Source: Globodera rostochiensis (lineage: Eukaryota > Nematoda > Chromadorea > Rhabditida > Heteroderidae). From it: DNA of 64,000 bases. The stretch is from NCBI GenBank assembly GCA_018350325.1, contig JAEVLN010000045.1, positions 1-64,000 of the forward strand, in the 5' to 3' direction. Below are positions 34,245-46,100 of the stretch, piece by piece (positions within the stretch are counted from its first letter, which is position 1; every line of letters starts with the position of its first letter). Below the pieces are notes generated by a model that saw nothing but the letters and a program-made list of their open reading frames with translations, did no database searches and had not been told where the DNA came from. The position numbers were made by a program, and so were the translations under genes.

Positions 34245-37213
34245 TTTAACTCCTCCTTTTTTTTTGTGTGGGTGTAATTGTGCTTTTTTAGCATTAAATT
34301 GAACTATGCACAAATTTGAATTGGACAAAAAACTTTTCACAAAATTCGCGGCCCAAAGGGATTAATTACTAGAGCCCGGATTTTTAGGGTTTAACCTATT
34401 TTTTTTTGCGGATATCAATCAACCAATCCCCAGGCTTGGAGCCTACTGGTATTTATACTTACTGGTACAAGCCTTAGCCTAGAGAAGCTCAGAAATAGCA
34501 TTCCTAAAAAAATTGTAAAGACTTTGCCGGCACAAATGTGTCGGCGCAAAAGATTGAGCACCTTTAGTCCCTATAAATCCCTATTTCGGCCTTTTTGAGA
34601 ATAAATCCCTCTTTCGCCGTTTATGCGTTTTTAGACCCTATTTTGGCACTTTTGCCCAAAATTTCTTAAGAAAAATGAAATATTTTAGGCATTTTTCCAA
34701 AAATTTCTTAAAAACTGCAATAAAAACGAAAAATGTCCCCCTAAAAGACAAAATTTTTTTCAAACTAAACATCTCTAAAAAAAGACTACCCCCAAAGGGC
34801 TATCGGGCATTTCGCCCATAGGACATTTCGCCCATCGCTCGCCCATTGAGTGATTCAGATTCGAATAAAATACTACCAATCGATTCCGCTCGTCGAGCTG
34901 ATCAGGAATCCGCAAAAAGTTTGCGCCGGGAGGGTGAACGGAAAATCGGTCACCGGAAAATTGGTCACCAGGATATTTCGAGTTTTTCGTTCTAACTTTT
35001 TTCAAACAACTCTAAAAGCTTAGCTTTCTTCTGAAAAAAGCTTCTTCAGACTAAATGCTGTCAAATGTTAATAAATTCTTGTATTCTGTAGACTTTAAAA
35101 ATGTTGTAAGCTGAAAAGTGGTTCGCTTCCCAGAAAACTCGCGCCCTTTTATGCTAACTTTGTTTATACAGTGAGGCGGCTGGGTTGGCCAACTCAGAGG
35201 ACGGAAGATGCCATAGGGCTGAGAAGGAATTGCAGGGAAATGGAAGAGGGGGTTGGGTCAGGTTGTTCGAATGGGACAAGGAACCCGGGCCCTGGGCTCC
35301 CGGCCACCCGTCCCAAATCCCCGATGTCCAAGTATTTATTTGCGGCGGTAATAAAATGTAAAGCTTGCGATCGCATTAAAATGAACAAAGCCGGCCGGCG
35401 AAGGAAAAGTGAATGGGACGTCCCTCCCCGATGGGAGAGAGCTCATCGTTTAAATAGACCAAGCGGAGCGGGAAGGGCGGGGTGGAAAGATCACAGATTG
35501 ATCACTTAATCCGTTGAGCCTCACACGTCCACCCTTCCGACAAGTTTGTCCTCAAACTTCGTTTCACCGCGGTCAGCGCATCCTTCTTCTGCTGGACCCT
35601 CTGCTTTGCCTCGGTTTGTTGCGTTCGAATTTGGGTCCGACAGTTCGCCTGTGAACTGTCTCTAGTTTCCTTTTACTTTAGTGAGTGATGGGCGCTGGTT
35701 AGTGCTGAAACGGGAGAGGGGTGGGGACCAGGGATGGGCGGAAATTTATTTTCAAAAAACGGAAAACGGAAAAAAGGGCCAAAAACAACGGAAAAAACGG
35801 AAAACGTAAAAATTTTTAAATAAAATAGAAAAATGTTTTTTTTAAAATAATTTATTTAATAAATATTTTTTTTTGAAATATTAACAGTAATTATTTTTAA
35901 AAATTTTGAAGGATGTCTTTTTTTCAGCAACGTTCTAAATCTATTTTAAGCTTTTGGGTGGGGGGAGGGGAGGGGTCGGCGGTGCCGATAGGCGCCGCCG
36001 GGGAAAATTTTGAAATTTATTTCATCTAAAATATTTGTTTCTAAATTGGAAAAAATAAAAAGAATTTTTAAAATTGTTTAACCACCGTAACTGTACAGAA
36101 AAATAAGAAATAATCACTGACACAGTAGGGGATCTGAATGAGCCAATGCTGGAAAAATTGCTTAAAAAGCGATTGATCAATACAATAAAGTAAGGCTTTT
36201 AAATTCAAGAAAAAGAACTGCGAAGATAACGATCAAACTGTAAGGTTTCCGTTCCGCCCGTTTATCTCTTTTGGCCACTTTTAATCATAGCACAACAATA
36301 TTGCTATACCTATTTACCTTTTCTTGACTAACGGCCCAAAGGTAATGTACCTTCCGGTGTCGATGAAATAAAACATGAATGATCAGCTAATATGTTTGAA
36401 AACATGACATTTATGTTCCCTAGTTGGGCGACTTTTTTGTTTTGTTTTTAATCCATTAAAGTGTAGCAACGAAAGGTTCATTCTCAGCAGTTTGCTTGAG
36501 GAAATAATGGTTTCGACAATTCTTGACCGCACATCTTTATCGAAAGCTGAAAGTAAATAATGCGCCGGATGTTTGCGCATATTGAATAAAAAAATATTTG
36601 TTTAAGGAAATGAAATGAAAGATTTTATAAAATTAGTTGGTGTTAACTATGTTTCTTAACGGGTATTGTTGGAGACTATTGGTTAGAGGCTCTTTTGTTA
36701 AACTTCGGATCTTTCGAAAGCTGTCGCCGTGACTTGGTTCTCCGAGGAGAATCGCCGAACAGATTTCCCCAAAAAGAATGGTCACTGAACGTAAATATCT
36801 GGCTAGCAAAGCCACGCGGTTCTTTTAAAAAACGGTTTCATTAATTTTTCATATCACGGGTCTGCGCGCGCAGCTTAGTAAGCCTTTGAGAATATTTTTT
36901 CATTCAGTAACATTTCGCCTACAAATTTTAAAAATTCGATTCAGCGCAGCGGATAAAGATCCAATAAAAAAAATTTTGGGTTAGAATTTTGATCTTTTTA
37001 TGTTTAAGTAAGGAAAAACGAAAATTGGCGTGGTGACTTTGGCTTTTGGGTGAACTTCTGAAAAAATTTTGCATTCTCATTATGAATGCGAAATTCAGAA
37101 GCGTTACGACATCCCTGATCTGTGATGCTAGACTAAATCTTATTTGATCTAGTTTGATCTAGAGTGCCGATAAGCCCCATTTTGAAGAGAATCGGTCATA
37201 GGTAATTTGTTTA
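34245..37213. other. Spacer between PGAP2-like and BTB-SPRY genes, copy A
   Basis: Repeat-derived and AT-rich. It holds a candidate solo LTR and an internal retroelement remnant (35172-35725), and a palindrome of the GGCGGTGCCGATAGGCGCCG type at 35975-36000. Short frames at 36383-36580 and 36633-36815 have no recognisable protein features. Confidence 0.45.
35172..35725 (-). mobile_element. Candidate solo LTR with retroelement remnant, copy A
   Basis: On the minus strand 35525-35172 starts TGTGAGGC and ends GCCTCA, a TG...CA unit with short inverted ends. It contains a TATA-like CTATTTAAACG and an AATAAA. Just upstream on that strand (35725-35526) lie coding-like remnants: QQTEAKQRVQQKKDALTAVK in one frame and ETKFEDKLVGRVDV-stop in another, resembling the end of a retroelement polyprotein. 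No protease, reverse transcriptase or integrase is left. The assignment rests on structure only. Confidence 0.4.
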
Positions 37214-37518
37214 AATCTTCAATTATTATTTTTTTGCTTTTTAACTGCACTGGACTTTCATGACTATTGGTCCTAAGACCTGAATTTTTAAGGACGAACC
37301 CAGACTCGCTCCCTGCCAACTCGCTAGCACCCAACAATTTTTTTCTCCAATTTTGTTTTTTATTTTTTTTCGCTACTTTTATCTCAACTCGCTACTTTTG
37401 TCCCAACTCGCTACTTTTATCCCAAATCGCTACTTTTAACAATTTTGTGTGGACATTTCGCAGAGTGGACATCAAACGAAAGGATCCCTCTTTCCTCAAT
37501 CCCCCCCCCCCCAAAAAT

Positions 37519-37770
37519 TGGCATAAACGGGGGGCTCCAAATGCCGCGACCATTTTTGGCATTTCTTTGTTAAAGTAAGGTAATGTATATGTAAAAAAAA
37601 GCCATTTATGCCAACGCATTCTCCCTCATCCCCTCCATGCACTTCTTCCATACAATACATTAGCCGTAATGCTTCAACCCCCCCCCCCCCCCCCTCCCCA
37701 AAATTGGCATAAACAGGGGGCCCCAATTTCTGGTATTTGTTGGAGTAAGACAATCTTTTCGTAAATGCCA
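37519..37770 (+). promoter_or_regulatory. Cluster of five ATGCCA/TGGCAT hexamers upstream of the BTB-SPRY gene
   Basis: TGGCAT occurs at 37519, 37557 and 37705, and ATGCCA at 37608 and 37765, all 142-393 bases before the start codon at 37912. ATGCCA is the reported DOG box enriched in promoters of dorsal-gland effectors of cyst nematodes. Part of the cluster comes from an imperfect ~185-bp tandem duplication with poly-C runs (37501 and 37681). The hexamer also occurs singly elsewhere in this AT-rich window, so only the clustering is notable. Confidence 0.45.
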
Positions 37771-37911
37771 ACGCATTCTCTCGCGTCCTCTCCATTCTCT
37801 TCGCTGACAATGCTATTTTGAAACAAAGGAACTTCTAAGCCTGCGATTAAAGCCGAATAAAAGCGTTGGGAAATGCAGCAGAAAGCCATCATTCATTTTT
37901 ATTGCCTCAAA

Positions 37912-40900
37912 ATGCCCACCTTTCTCTTCTTGGCCGCAATTTTCTTGCTTGTGGCCGCTTCCATTCTGCTGGAAACGGGTCAGAAAAATTTGTTTCAAAT
38001 TAAAAATTTGGCCCAATATTTCATCGCTTTTCAGTGTGTGGGGTGACTAACAAAAATTTATTTAAATATCGAAATATTTTAACTTAAATTTTCGACTGAC
38101 TCACGTAGAGAATTCAGATGCATCGCCAAGAAAAAAGACCAAACTCGAAAAAGGATCATCCAGTTCTGGCAAAGCTCAATCAACCCCAGATAAAAGTGCA
38201 AAATACTATTTATTTTTTCAAATTAATTACCTATAGGAATAGGAACATCAATTATTCGCCTTAAAATTAATTTAGCTACGATTAAAAATAACAAATTTTG
38301 TAAAGTGCCAAAAGCAAACTCTTTGGCGGAGGGGATAAAGCATTTGCTGCCGGAAATGTCCGCGTGCACTCTCTCGTGTATGACCGATAGTGCGGACGTT
38401 CACTTTTTGGTGGGAGACGAAAAAGAGGCGAGTTTTGGGGATATAATAAATATTTTGGATTTATTTATGCTCAAATTCTTTTTTTTCTAATTTTTTTGTT
38501 TGATTTGAAGCTTTTGCCGGCACATAAAGCGATTATGGAAAAAGCCTCCGACGTTTTTAAGGCAATGTTTCGTTATGACGAGGCAAATGCAAAGGCTGCC
38601 GCCGCCGCTGGGACCGGTGCGGAGAAATGTTTAAATTTTTTGAAACAATTTTTAGGCTCTTCGGAAGAGATTAAACGCGTGGAGGTGCTGGACGTGGAGG
38701 TGCCGGACGTGGAGGTGGGCGTGTTCAAGGCGATGTTAGCCTTCATTTACGCCAAAGATTTGAGTGGACTAAACGGGGACAATGCAATTTCTGTGCTTTA
38801 TACGGGTGAATTTTAAGCAATTGAACCGCTAATTCCTTTTTTTGCAATTTAACTTGAAATATAATTATGGTGAAATTTATTAAAAATTACCTTAGAAAAT
38901 TTCAAAAACAAAAATGTTTTTAATGCATTAATTGTCTTTTAGCCGACAAATATAACGTGTCCGGACTGGTCAAAGCGTGTTTGAACTTAATATGGAAGCT
39001 GAATGTTTTTTTCGCATTTGAACAGGCTCGCTTTTTTAGAGAAAAGGTGAGGAATGTTTTTTTCTATCTGTCAGACAAAATTATAATAATTTGATATTTT
39101 GGTGTTAATTATCTGAAAACACAATTTCAATAATCGGTTTAAATATTATAAAAGCTTAAATTTTGTTGTCTTATTCTTTTTTGAGGCTGGGAAGGCAATA
39201 GAAGTGATTTGGGGTGTTTTGCAGATTTTCCGAGCAAATATAAACCGGTTTAAGCCCAAATGTTAAATATTATTTAATTTACATTTTAAATTTTTATTTA
39301 TTTTGGGACTTTGCCAGCCGGTGTTTGGATTACATCGATGAGAACGCGGAAACTTTGGTCCTCTCGGAAGAGTTTTTGCAAATTGATCAGCAATTATTGT
39401 GTGAGATTTTGGACCGTGACGAGTTGATGATCCACGAAGAAATTGCAATTTGGAATGCCGTAAATTTATAAAAAATAATAAAACAAATTAAAATAATTTT
39501 AATTTGTTTTTAATTAGGCACTTCGCTGGGCGGACGAAAAATGCCGTCAAAAAAAGAAAGAGCCTTTGGCGGAGAATAGACGCGCAATGCTCGGCCCGGC
39601 AATTTTCAAAATTCGTTTTCCGCTCATTCCTCAAAAGGATTTTACTGAGAATATTGGTATCACTCATTTGGATTGGCAGTTTGAATTTTAAAATGCCAAA
39701 TCTACCTAATCTATTTTTATAATTCCGACTTTAAAATTTGGTTGAATTTTGCTTTTGACAGTTTCATCCGGAGTGTTGACGAGTGACGAGGAGATCAGCA
39801 TTTGGCGGCACTATTTACGGCCTGACCGCGCTCTGCCCAAGCTTTACCAGCTCCAATTCCCAACTAATGGACGTGCTTTTAAAGGTGGTCACCCTGCCGC
39901 TTACCTATCAAAGTGTTCTACTCCTATACCGTATATCCACTTTAATCCCCCATGTGGAATTATTTTTAACCATCTCAGAAAGGGCGACCGAGGGTGTGGG
40001 ATTAAAAGAGGGTGTACGATAGGAGTATTGATCGCATATAGAAAAATCAGAAATTTGTAACCGCATTTTAAGATACCTACTTTTTTCATAGCCAAATCAA
40101 AAATTGCCACTTTTTATGCAATAACCTGCACAAAAGGGAAATTGTATTTTAATATTTTAAAAATAAATTATATTTCCTTAGGGCTAACCCTTCAAAATCG
40201 ATGGGATTCCGATGCTCGTCACGAAAACCTGACGCTCATTGAGCCCGAACGATTGATTGTCGAACATTATGGAGAAAAGGGTAAATATTATTCTGTTAAA
40301 GTGATTTAATTAAAAAGATTTATGAAAAGAATTCACAAAATTTTTGATTTACTTTTTCTTTCCAGGGCATTGCTCTGTCCGCGCCGAACAGCCAATTCCA
40401 AAAGACGGCATTTTCTACTACGAAGTGAAAATCTTGGAGAAAGGAAGGTAAGTTAAATAAATAAATAGTGAACTTCGAAATGCTTTAAAAGCATTTTCCT
40501 TAAAAAAAATTATATTTAGCGGTATTTTCATTGGGCTTGCGACCGAACAAATGCCATTGAACTCAAACTGTGACGGTCTTTGGGGTCACAAAGTTGACTT
40601 CCACAGAAAGAGGCGTCCTTTGGGAGGAAAGCCCGAATTTGAGGAAGGCGACGTCATCGGATGCGGCATGGATTTGGCAACTCGCCAAATCATTTACACG
40701 CTAAACGGAAATCGTTTGAGTGAGAAAGAAAAAATAATAAATAAAAAAGGACCATTTAACCACTTTTGGGGTGTTTCTTTAATTTAACTAATCGATTGCC
40801 CATTATTTTTGGATTTAATAAATCTTTATATTTAATTTATTTCGTTTTGTTTATTTGCAGGAACTACCGGTATGCGTGTCGATTCTGCCGCCGAATTGTA

Positions 40901-40997
40901 CCCGTGCGTTTCGATGTTCAAGGCTGGCACCAAAATTGAAGCGAATTTTGGCACGAAAAAATTCGAATTCACATTGCCGAAGGCATTTAGAAACTGA
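37912..40997 (+). CDS. Secreted BTB-BACK-SPRY protein, candidate effector (copy A)
   Basis: BTB-BACK proteins usually bridge cullin-3 ligases, and SPRY domains bind partner proteins. Thirteen exons (37912-37978, 38109-38195, 38306-38427, 38511-38616, 38668-38805, 38943-39046, 39307-39459, 39518-39656, 39762-39884, 40182-40280, 40366-40447, 40520-40719, 40861-40997) give 518 residues in one frame. Exon 1 encodes a signal peptide ([17 protein letters not shown]). Exon 2 is basic and Ser-rich ([15 protein letters not shown]), a weak nuclear-localisation motif. BTB covers about 76-165 ([26 protein letters not shown]). BACK runs to about 325 ([23 protein letters not shown]). SPRY runs from about 346 to the end ([43 protein letters not shown]) and resembles SPRYSEC proteins. 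Two splice sites are odd: a GC donor after 38427 and no AG before exon 7 (TTTTGG|GAC). The second could mean this copy is also failing. Confidence 0.75.
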
Positions 40998-42731
40998 AAA
41001 CGAGAGGATTTGTAGGCTTTTGATGTGGAGGGTTTCCGTCTGTTTTTTCTTTGTTGATTAAAACATCATTCATTAAATCGATACGAATAAAGCTTTGAGT
41101 GGAATTCTTTTTCCTTGGAATCGAGTGTATTGAGTTTCGAGTATCGAAAAAAGCGGGGCTGGGGGGGGGGTATCGAAGTTCGTATGAAATATAAAAAAAT
41201 CACAACCGCTTGTCCTCAAAATCTCAAAAAAATACACCCCTAATGGGGGTCATTCCATCCAAAAAAGCAATAATCCTGAGCTTAAAAAAGTCTAGTGTTT
41301 GTTGCACTTTCTAAAAATTCTCAGTAAATGACCAAAAAATTCTGATCAATATTATGTCCACAGTTTAATTTTACAGATAAAGAGAGAATTTTTTTGAGTC
41401 AAATTTGTTTCATAATGGCTAATGCAATTGGTTGGAGGCGTGGTAAAGAATGGTGGAGGCAAAAGTAGGACGTAAAACAGCGACGATACCAATTAGGGTT
41501 AAGCCCCGACTTTCACGCCCCCGAGGGGTTGGGGCTCAACCCTAATACCAATCTTTCAAAAAAGTGGAGTAAATGGAGAATGAAATACAAAATGAAGAAC
41601 ACCGCGGACTACTTAAACTAAAATCGGAGCTCAAAGTTCAGCAGGTGGCCAGATAATTTATTCATTTGATCCTCTCTCTCATTCACCACCCCCCCCCCCC
41701 CCGCCCAAATCAAATTAAACGAACAAAAGGGCAGCTTGGCGACCAGCAAACTTTTGAATGGCAGAAAGTATGAAGAAAACGCTGTTTTGAGAAGAAGTGC
41801 CGAATAATATTTGATTTTAAAGTAACAAAATATTGGAATTAAAACCCAGGATCGAATACTGCTTATATAAAATTGATGTTTAAAATTTTGTCTGTAAACG
41901 GCAACTGTAGGTTATTTTGACGGACGGCGATCACTTAAATTGCCTCACAATTGTTATCTATAAGAAGTGATGGACTCGTTTAAAAAAAAGTTACAAGGCC
42001 CCAAATTGGCCAAAAAACGGCTTGTCGACATTATAGTATCGTGTCAGCTTGTTTCAAAAAAAATAATTTTTAATTTGCGATAATATTTTTACATTTAAAT
42101 ATGCAAATATTAATTATTTCGATTATCGGCGCGCGACACACGCCACAAATGCATTGGTAATTTCACAGAAAAGAAAGAAAAAATGTATTCACCGTATAAA
42201 TGTATGAAAAATGTGCTCGTGACCAATAACTAAAACGCAAAAGGTCGCCTGTACATTTTCGGACAGAGAAACGACGCGAAGAGAAAAAATTAAATAAGAA
42301 ATCCAAACATCGAATTATTGGGGAGCCTTTAATTTAATGGAATTGGTCAATATCAAGTAACTCAACACTGCTACCAGTATACTCTTAACAATTAACGTCA
42401 TTGTTAGGAGTTACAATTTAAACATAGTACAAACGGGGAAAACAAAATTAATTTTTGAAAAATTCAGAATTTCTTTGAATTCAGGTCCGGGGTTCGAAAT
42501 TGGCTGAAAAGGAAGTCAGATTCTCATTCTACGCCCCCCGAATACCCCCTAGAGAACACCATTTCTCGACAAAGAAAATTTGTTTTTTTTTCAAAAAATC
42601 AGATTAGATGATGTCTTATGATAAATCTGATGTCATATTCTTGATCAGCTGCTTCAATAACCCCCGAGTAGTTCCAAAGAATTGCATAAAACTTCAAATA
42701 CCGCTCATTAAATGCTTTTTGTTACTTCAGA
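40998..42731. other. 3' flank of BTB-SPRY gene, copy A
   Basis: A polyadenylation signal AATAAA at 41086-41091 follows the stop by about 90 bases. Further on are the 51-bp element at 41494-41544, a poly-C run at 41690, and AT-rich sequence with no supported gene. Confidence 0.5.
41494..41544. mobile_element. 51-bp hAT-like mini-element, copy A
   Basis: The ends TAGGGTTAAGCCCC and GGGGCTCAACCCTA are inverted repeats. The element is flanked by a perfect 8-bp direct repeat ATACCAAT (41486-41493 and 41545-41552), which fits the hAT target pattern nTnnnnAn. The left end also occurs at 44339, followed by a different interior. Confidence 0.75.
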
Positions 42732-43146
42732 ATGCATTTTAAAAAGGTCAAAAAGAAAAGGGCTAACGTAAACCTTTTTTGAGCTATTTCATCGAAACTC
42801 AATTAGACTAAAAATATGCAAATACTATAAATCTCAGCTCCTTTATTTATTAGTATTTTTTGCTACAGTCCAAATTAAATTGAAATATATTAATTATAAA
42901 TGAAACACCAAAAACAAATTTGTTCTGTTTGCTTGCTGAAAAGAGTTACGAAATGTCTCTGGCGCTCAGTCGGTCGTGAGAGCCCAACCGACCTCCCCCC
43001 CCCCCCCCAACCCCAATGGCCTTGTTTCATGAGTAAGTGCTCTACAGCACGATTACGATTCCCGCCGTTCAGAAGCTATACAGTATGCCACCTCTTGGCA
43101 CATTTAAATTTTCATGACACAAAAACTCCATGAAAAAAATCATTGG

Positions 43147-46100
43147 ATGGCGGCGCACAATGGCCATCATCAACATCATCAGCTGCCGAGTGCCTTCGCC
43201 TATCCCGACGAGTTTTCACGCGTTGCGCACCATCGGAATGAACAGGCGAAAAGGAGCAAATTGAAGGTGTGCCATGCAAATTGTGCTGGTTCTTGTGTTT
43301 TGGTATCGGTATTTTATCGAAATACCGATACCGAAACGGCATTTTCCGAACACTAATAGAAACTAAGAAATAAATTTTTTATGAATTTTTTCTACCTAGC
43401 CTCTAAAGGGGGTGGGGAGGGAGGGGATTGAAAATTTGTAGCGAGTTTCAGAAGAGGCTAATTTTAACGATCCAATGTTCCTGAAACCATACTTTAATTG
43501 AAAATTGAAATAAGTAAAGTTAAGGTTCTTCCCGCTAGCAAAGAAGAACACCGTGCCATCAAAGAGGCTTTCAATTTTGAAGAGGACGACAACGAGGACA
43601 TTGCCTACCTAAATTTCCCGCTTATATGGTGTGTAAAAGTGAAAAAATGTACACTTTTTGAATTTTATGGATCGAAATAACCGAAAAATGCTCAGATTCT
43701 GAAGTGAGAATTTCTGAAATTTTCAGTTTAATTAGTGTAAATAAATTTTTTAAAATTAAAATAAATTTTTGTAATTTCAATTCCGAAATATTCTTTAAAA
43801 TACTATTTGAATTTTAGGCCCGTTGGCATTGTGTCCGCCTTGTCCGTGGGCTTCTTTCTGTTCGCCTTCAGTGCCATGGAACTGAACGATCATTTGTCCT
43901 TTGAGCGCTACGCACTCAACCAACTGTTGTACACCTACGGCAAAACGTTGGGCTTTTGCAATGTGCGTTTTTTTGGAATTGTTAAAGACATAACGCCAAT
44001 AGCCGAAAACAAAACAAAACGCCAATCGCCAAATACAGAATGAATGCAAAACACGGCGGTACCCCACAACGGCTACCGGTCCGAGTGCCGAATGGTCCGA
44101 GTACCGAATGATCCGAGTACCGAATAGTGCAAATACAGTCCGAGTGCCGAATACAACAAAAAATATCCGAGTGCCGAACGTCCCAGTGCCGAATGGCCTG
44201 AGTGCCGAATAGTGCGAAAAATATCCGAGTGCCGAATAAAACATATTTAAGCCGAAGGTCGAATTAAATACTATAGTAGAAAAGCGTACTGTTTAAACAT
44301 TTTATAACACCGATAAATTTTTATCAATCATATAAATTAGGGTTAAGCCCCGACATGGCCAACCCCGGCCCCGACTTTCCTGCAGGGGACTTTCCCGCCC
44401 CCGAAGGGTCAGGGAAGGTCAACATTGATTTTTGGATGTTTTTCGAAAAATTGTTCGAATTCAAGTGCGGGGTTTGAAAAAATTGATTTGTATAAAAAGT
44501 AGGGTAAGAAATCTGAATTGATCCGTACACTCAAAAAAATTAGAAGTCGACACTCAGATATTTTTGCAATATTTCGACACTCGAACCATTTGAAACTCAG
44601 AATTTCGACACTCGGACATTTTTTGTACTATTCGGTACTCAGACAGTATTTGTTCTATTCGGCACTCAGACTTTTCGGCACTGCTTGGTATCATTCGAAA
44701 GCATGTAATAAGTAGAAGCTTACAAAGGCAAAAGCAAAGCGATTCGACTTAAACAAAGAAAGTTATGACGTCACCACGAAAAAAATGGCAATTTTCACAG
44801 GTTTTAAACCTATAACCTTTTTTTGAAAAGACGAATCGGTTAGCTTTAGCTTGGACAAAGGTTCAGCATACTGAGAGCTTTGGTATGATACCAATTTTGT
44901 TTGGTTTGCTTCGGGCACCGAACGTGCCGGTGCCCAATCGTGCGCGCCCAATCGTGGTGCTCCGAAACACGGGGAATTATTTTCTCTTGAAATTCAAAAA
45001 TTTGTTCCCGCCCAACAGAACACAATGCCATACGAACGCGGTATGTGGCCCTCCTTTCTGCGCCAAGTGGAGATGAAAGTTTCAATTTTTGTTCTCAAAC
45101 AATTAAAAAAAACAATTTTTTTCTCGTTTAGGTATTCACCAATGTGTGCTTTCGTGTTGCCGTTTGTGTGCCAATGTCAATTCGAATTTTTGTCGCTTTC
45201 ATCATCCGGTTAATGGAATTTTCCAAAAAAAAAAAATCTGGAATTCTTTTTTATGAATTCCAGAATCGTTTTCAGGATGAATTTCAGAAATTTGGCTTAA
45301 CTTCCAGAAATTCTGGTCGTTCCCATTCGTTGGTGTTGCGCAACGCGTTGGTACATTACCTGAACGAAATGTCCGCCGGTGTGGCAGTCGTTGAGGTGTT
45401 CAGCCTGTCCTTATTCTCCATTGTCACCATTCGATTTGATTATGCGCGTGCGGAATTTAATTTCTAAATATTATTTTTCAAATAATTAATTTTATTATTT
45501 TTAATTTTTTAAATATTTTTTCAGTTTTTTTAAATTTAGTTTTTAAAAATATTTTTAGAAATAAGTTTGCCGGTAAAATATGAGCCCAATAAAATTTTTG
45601 TCATTCTTTAATTCTAAAAAAATAGAGATAATTTTTGAAATTTCCAGATTTTTACAATGCGATGTTTGGCACTTTCATCCTTTCCGCCACTTTTTACATG
45701 TTTCTGCGGACAATGCTCTCATTCACCGCCGATGATTTGGAGGTGCGCGGGCGGGGGGGGGGGGCTTTTTAATTTTGAAATTCTCATAAAGTTATTTTAA
45801 ATAATGAATTTTTATTCTGTGGAAACCCAAACTACGCTTAGAACTTTTTTTTTGCTAGCTAACTAAATGACAATTTTGGTACAATTCGTAAGCATTTTGT
45901 TAGCTTTTGCTTGATTAGCAGATCAACAAATAAATAATTTCTGAAATGGTTTAATTTTATTTGATTTGCTTAACTAACGAACGATAAAGTTATAACTGCT
46001 GGCGTCGAGTTGAGCGGCGCCGAGTTAACCCAACCCGGCATTTTTTGTTGGCTGTTTTGTAAATTTTCCAAAATTTTAAGCCCATTGAACAGCTTGCCGG

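Larger units (their letters stand above)
30326..42731. repeat. Segmental duplication, copy A (12.4 kb)
   Basis: Direct head-to-tail duplicate of 42732-56402. Both copies begin at ATGCATTTTAAAAAGGTC and end at GCTTTTTGTTACTTCAGAA; only one or two bases of homology remain at the junction. Differences are scattered substitutions, small indels and a few large events. Copy A keeps 37214-38175, which is absent from copy B, and lacks the 1.67-kb transposon found in copy B. Confidence 0.95.

Noticed and set aside
35171..35509. 112-codon frame repeated at 49741-50079
   Set aside because: Lies within the candidate LTR, has no family features and is identical only because of the duplication.
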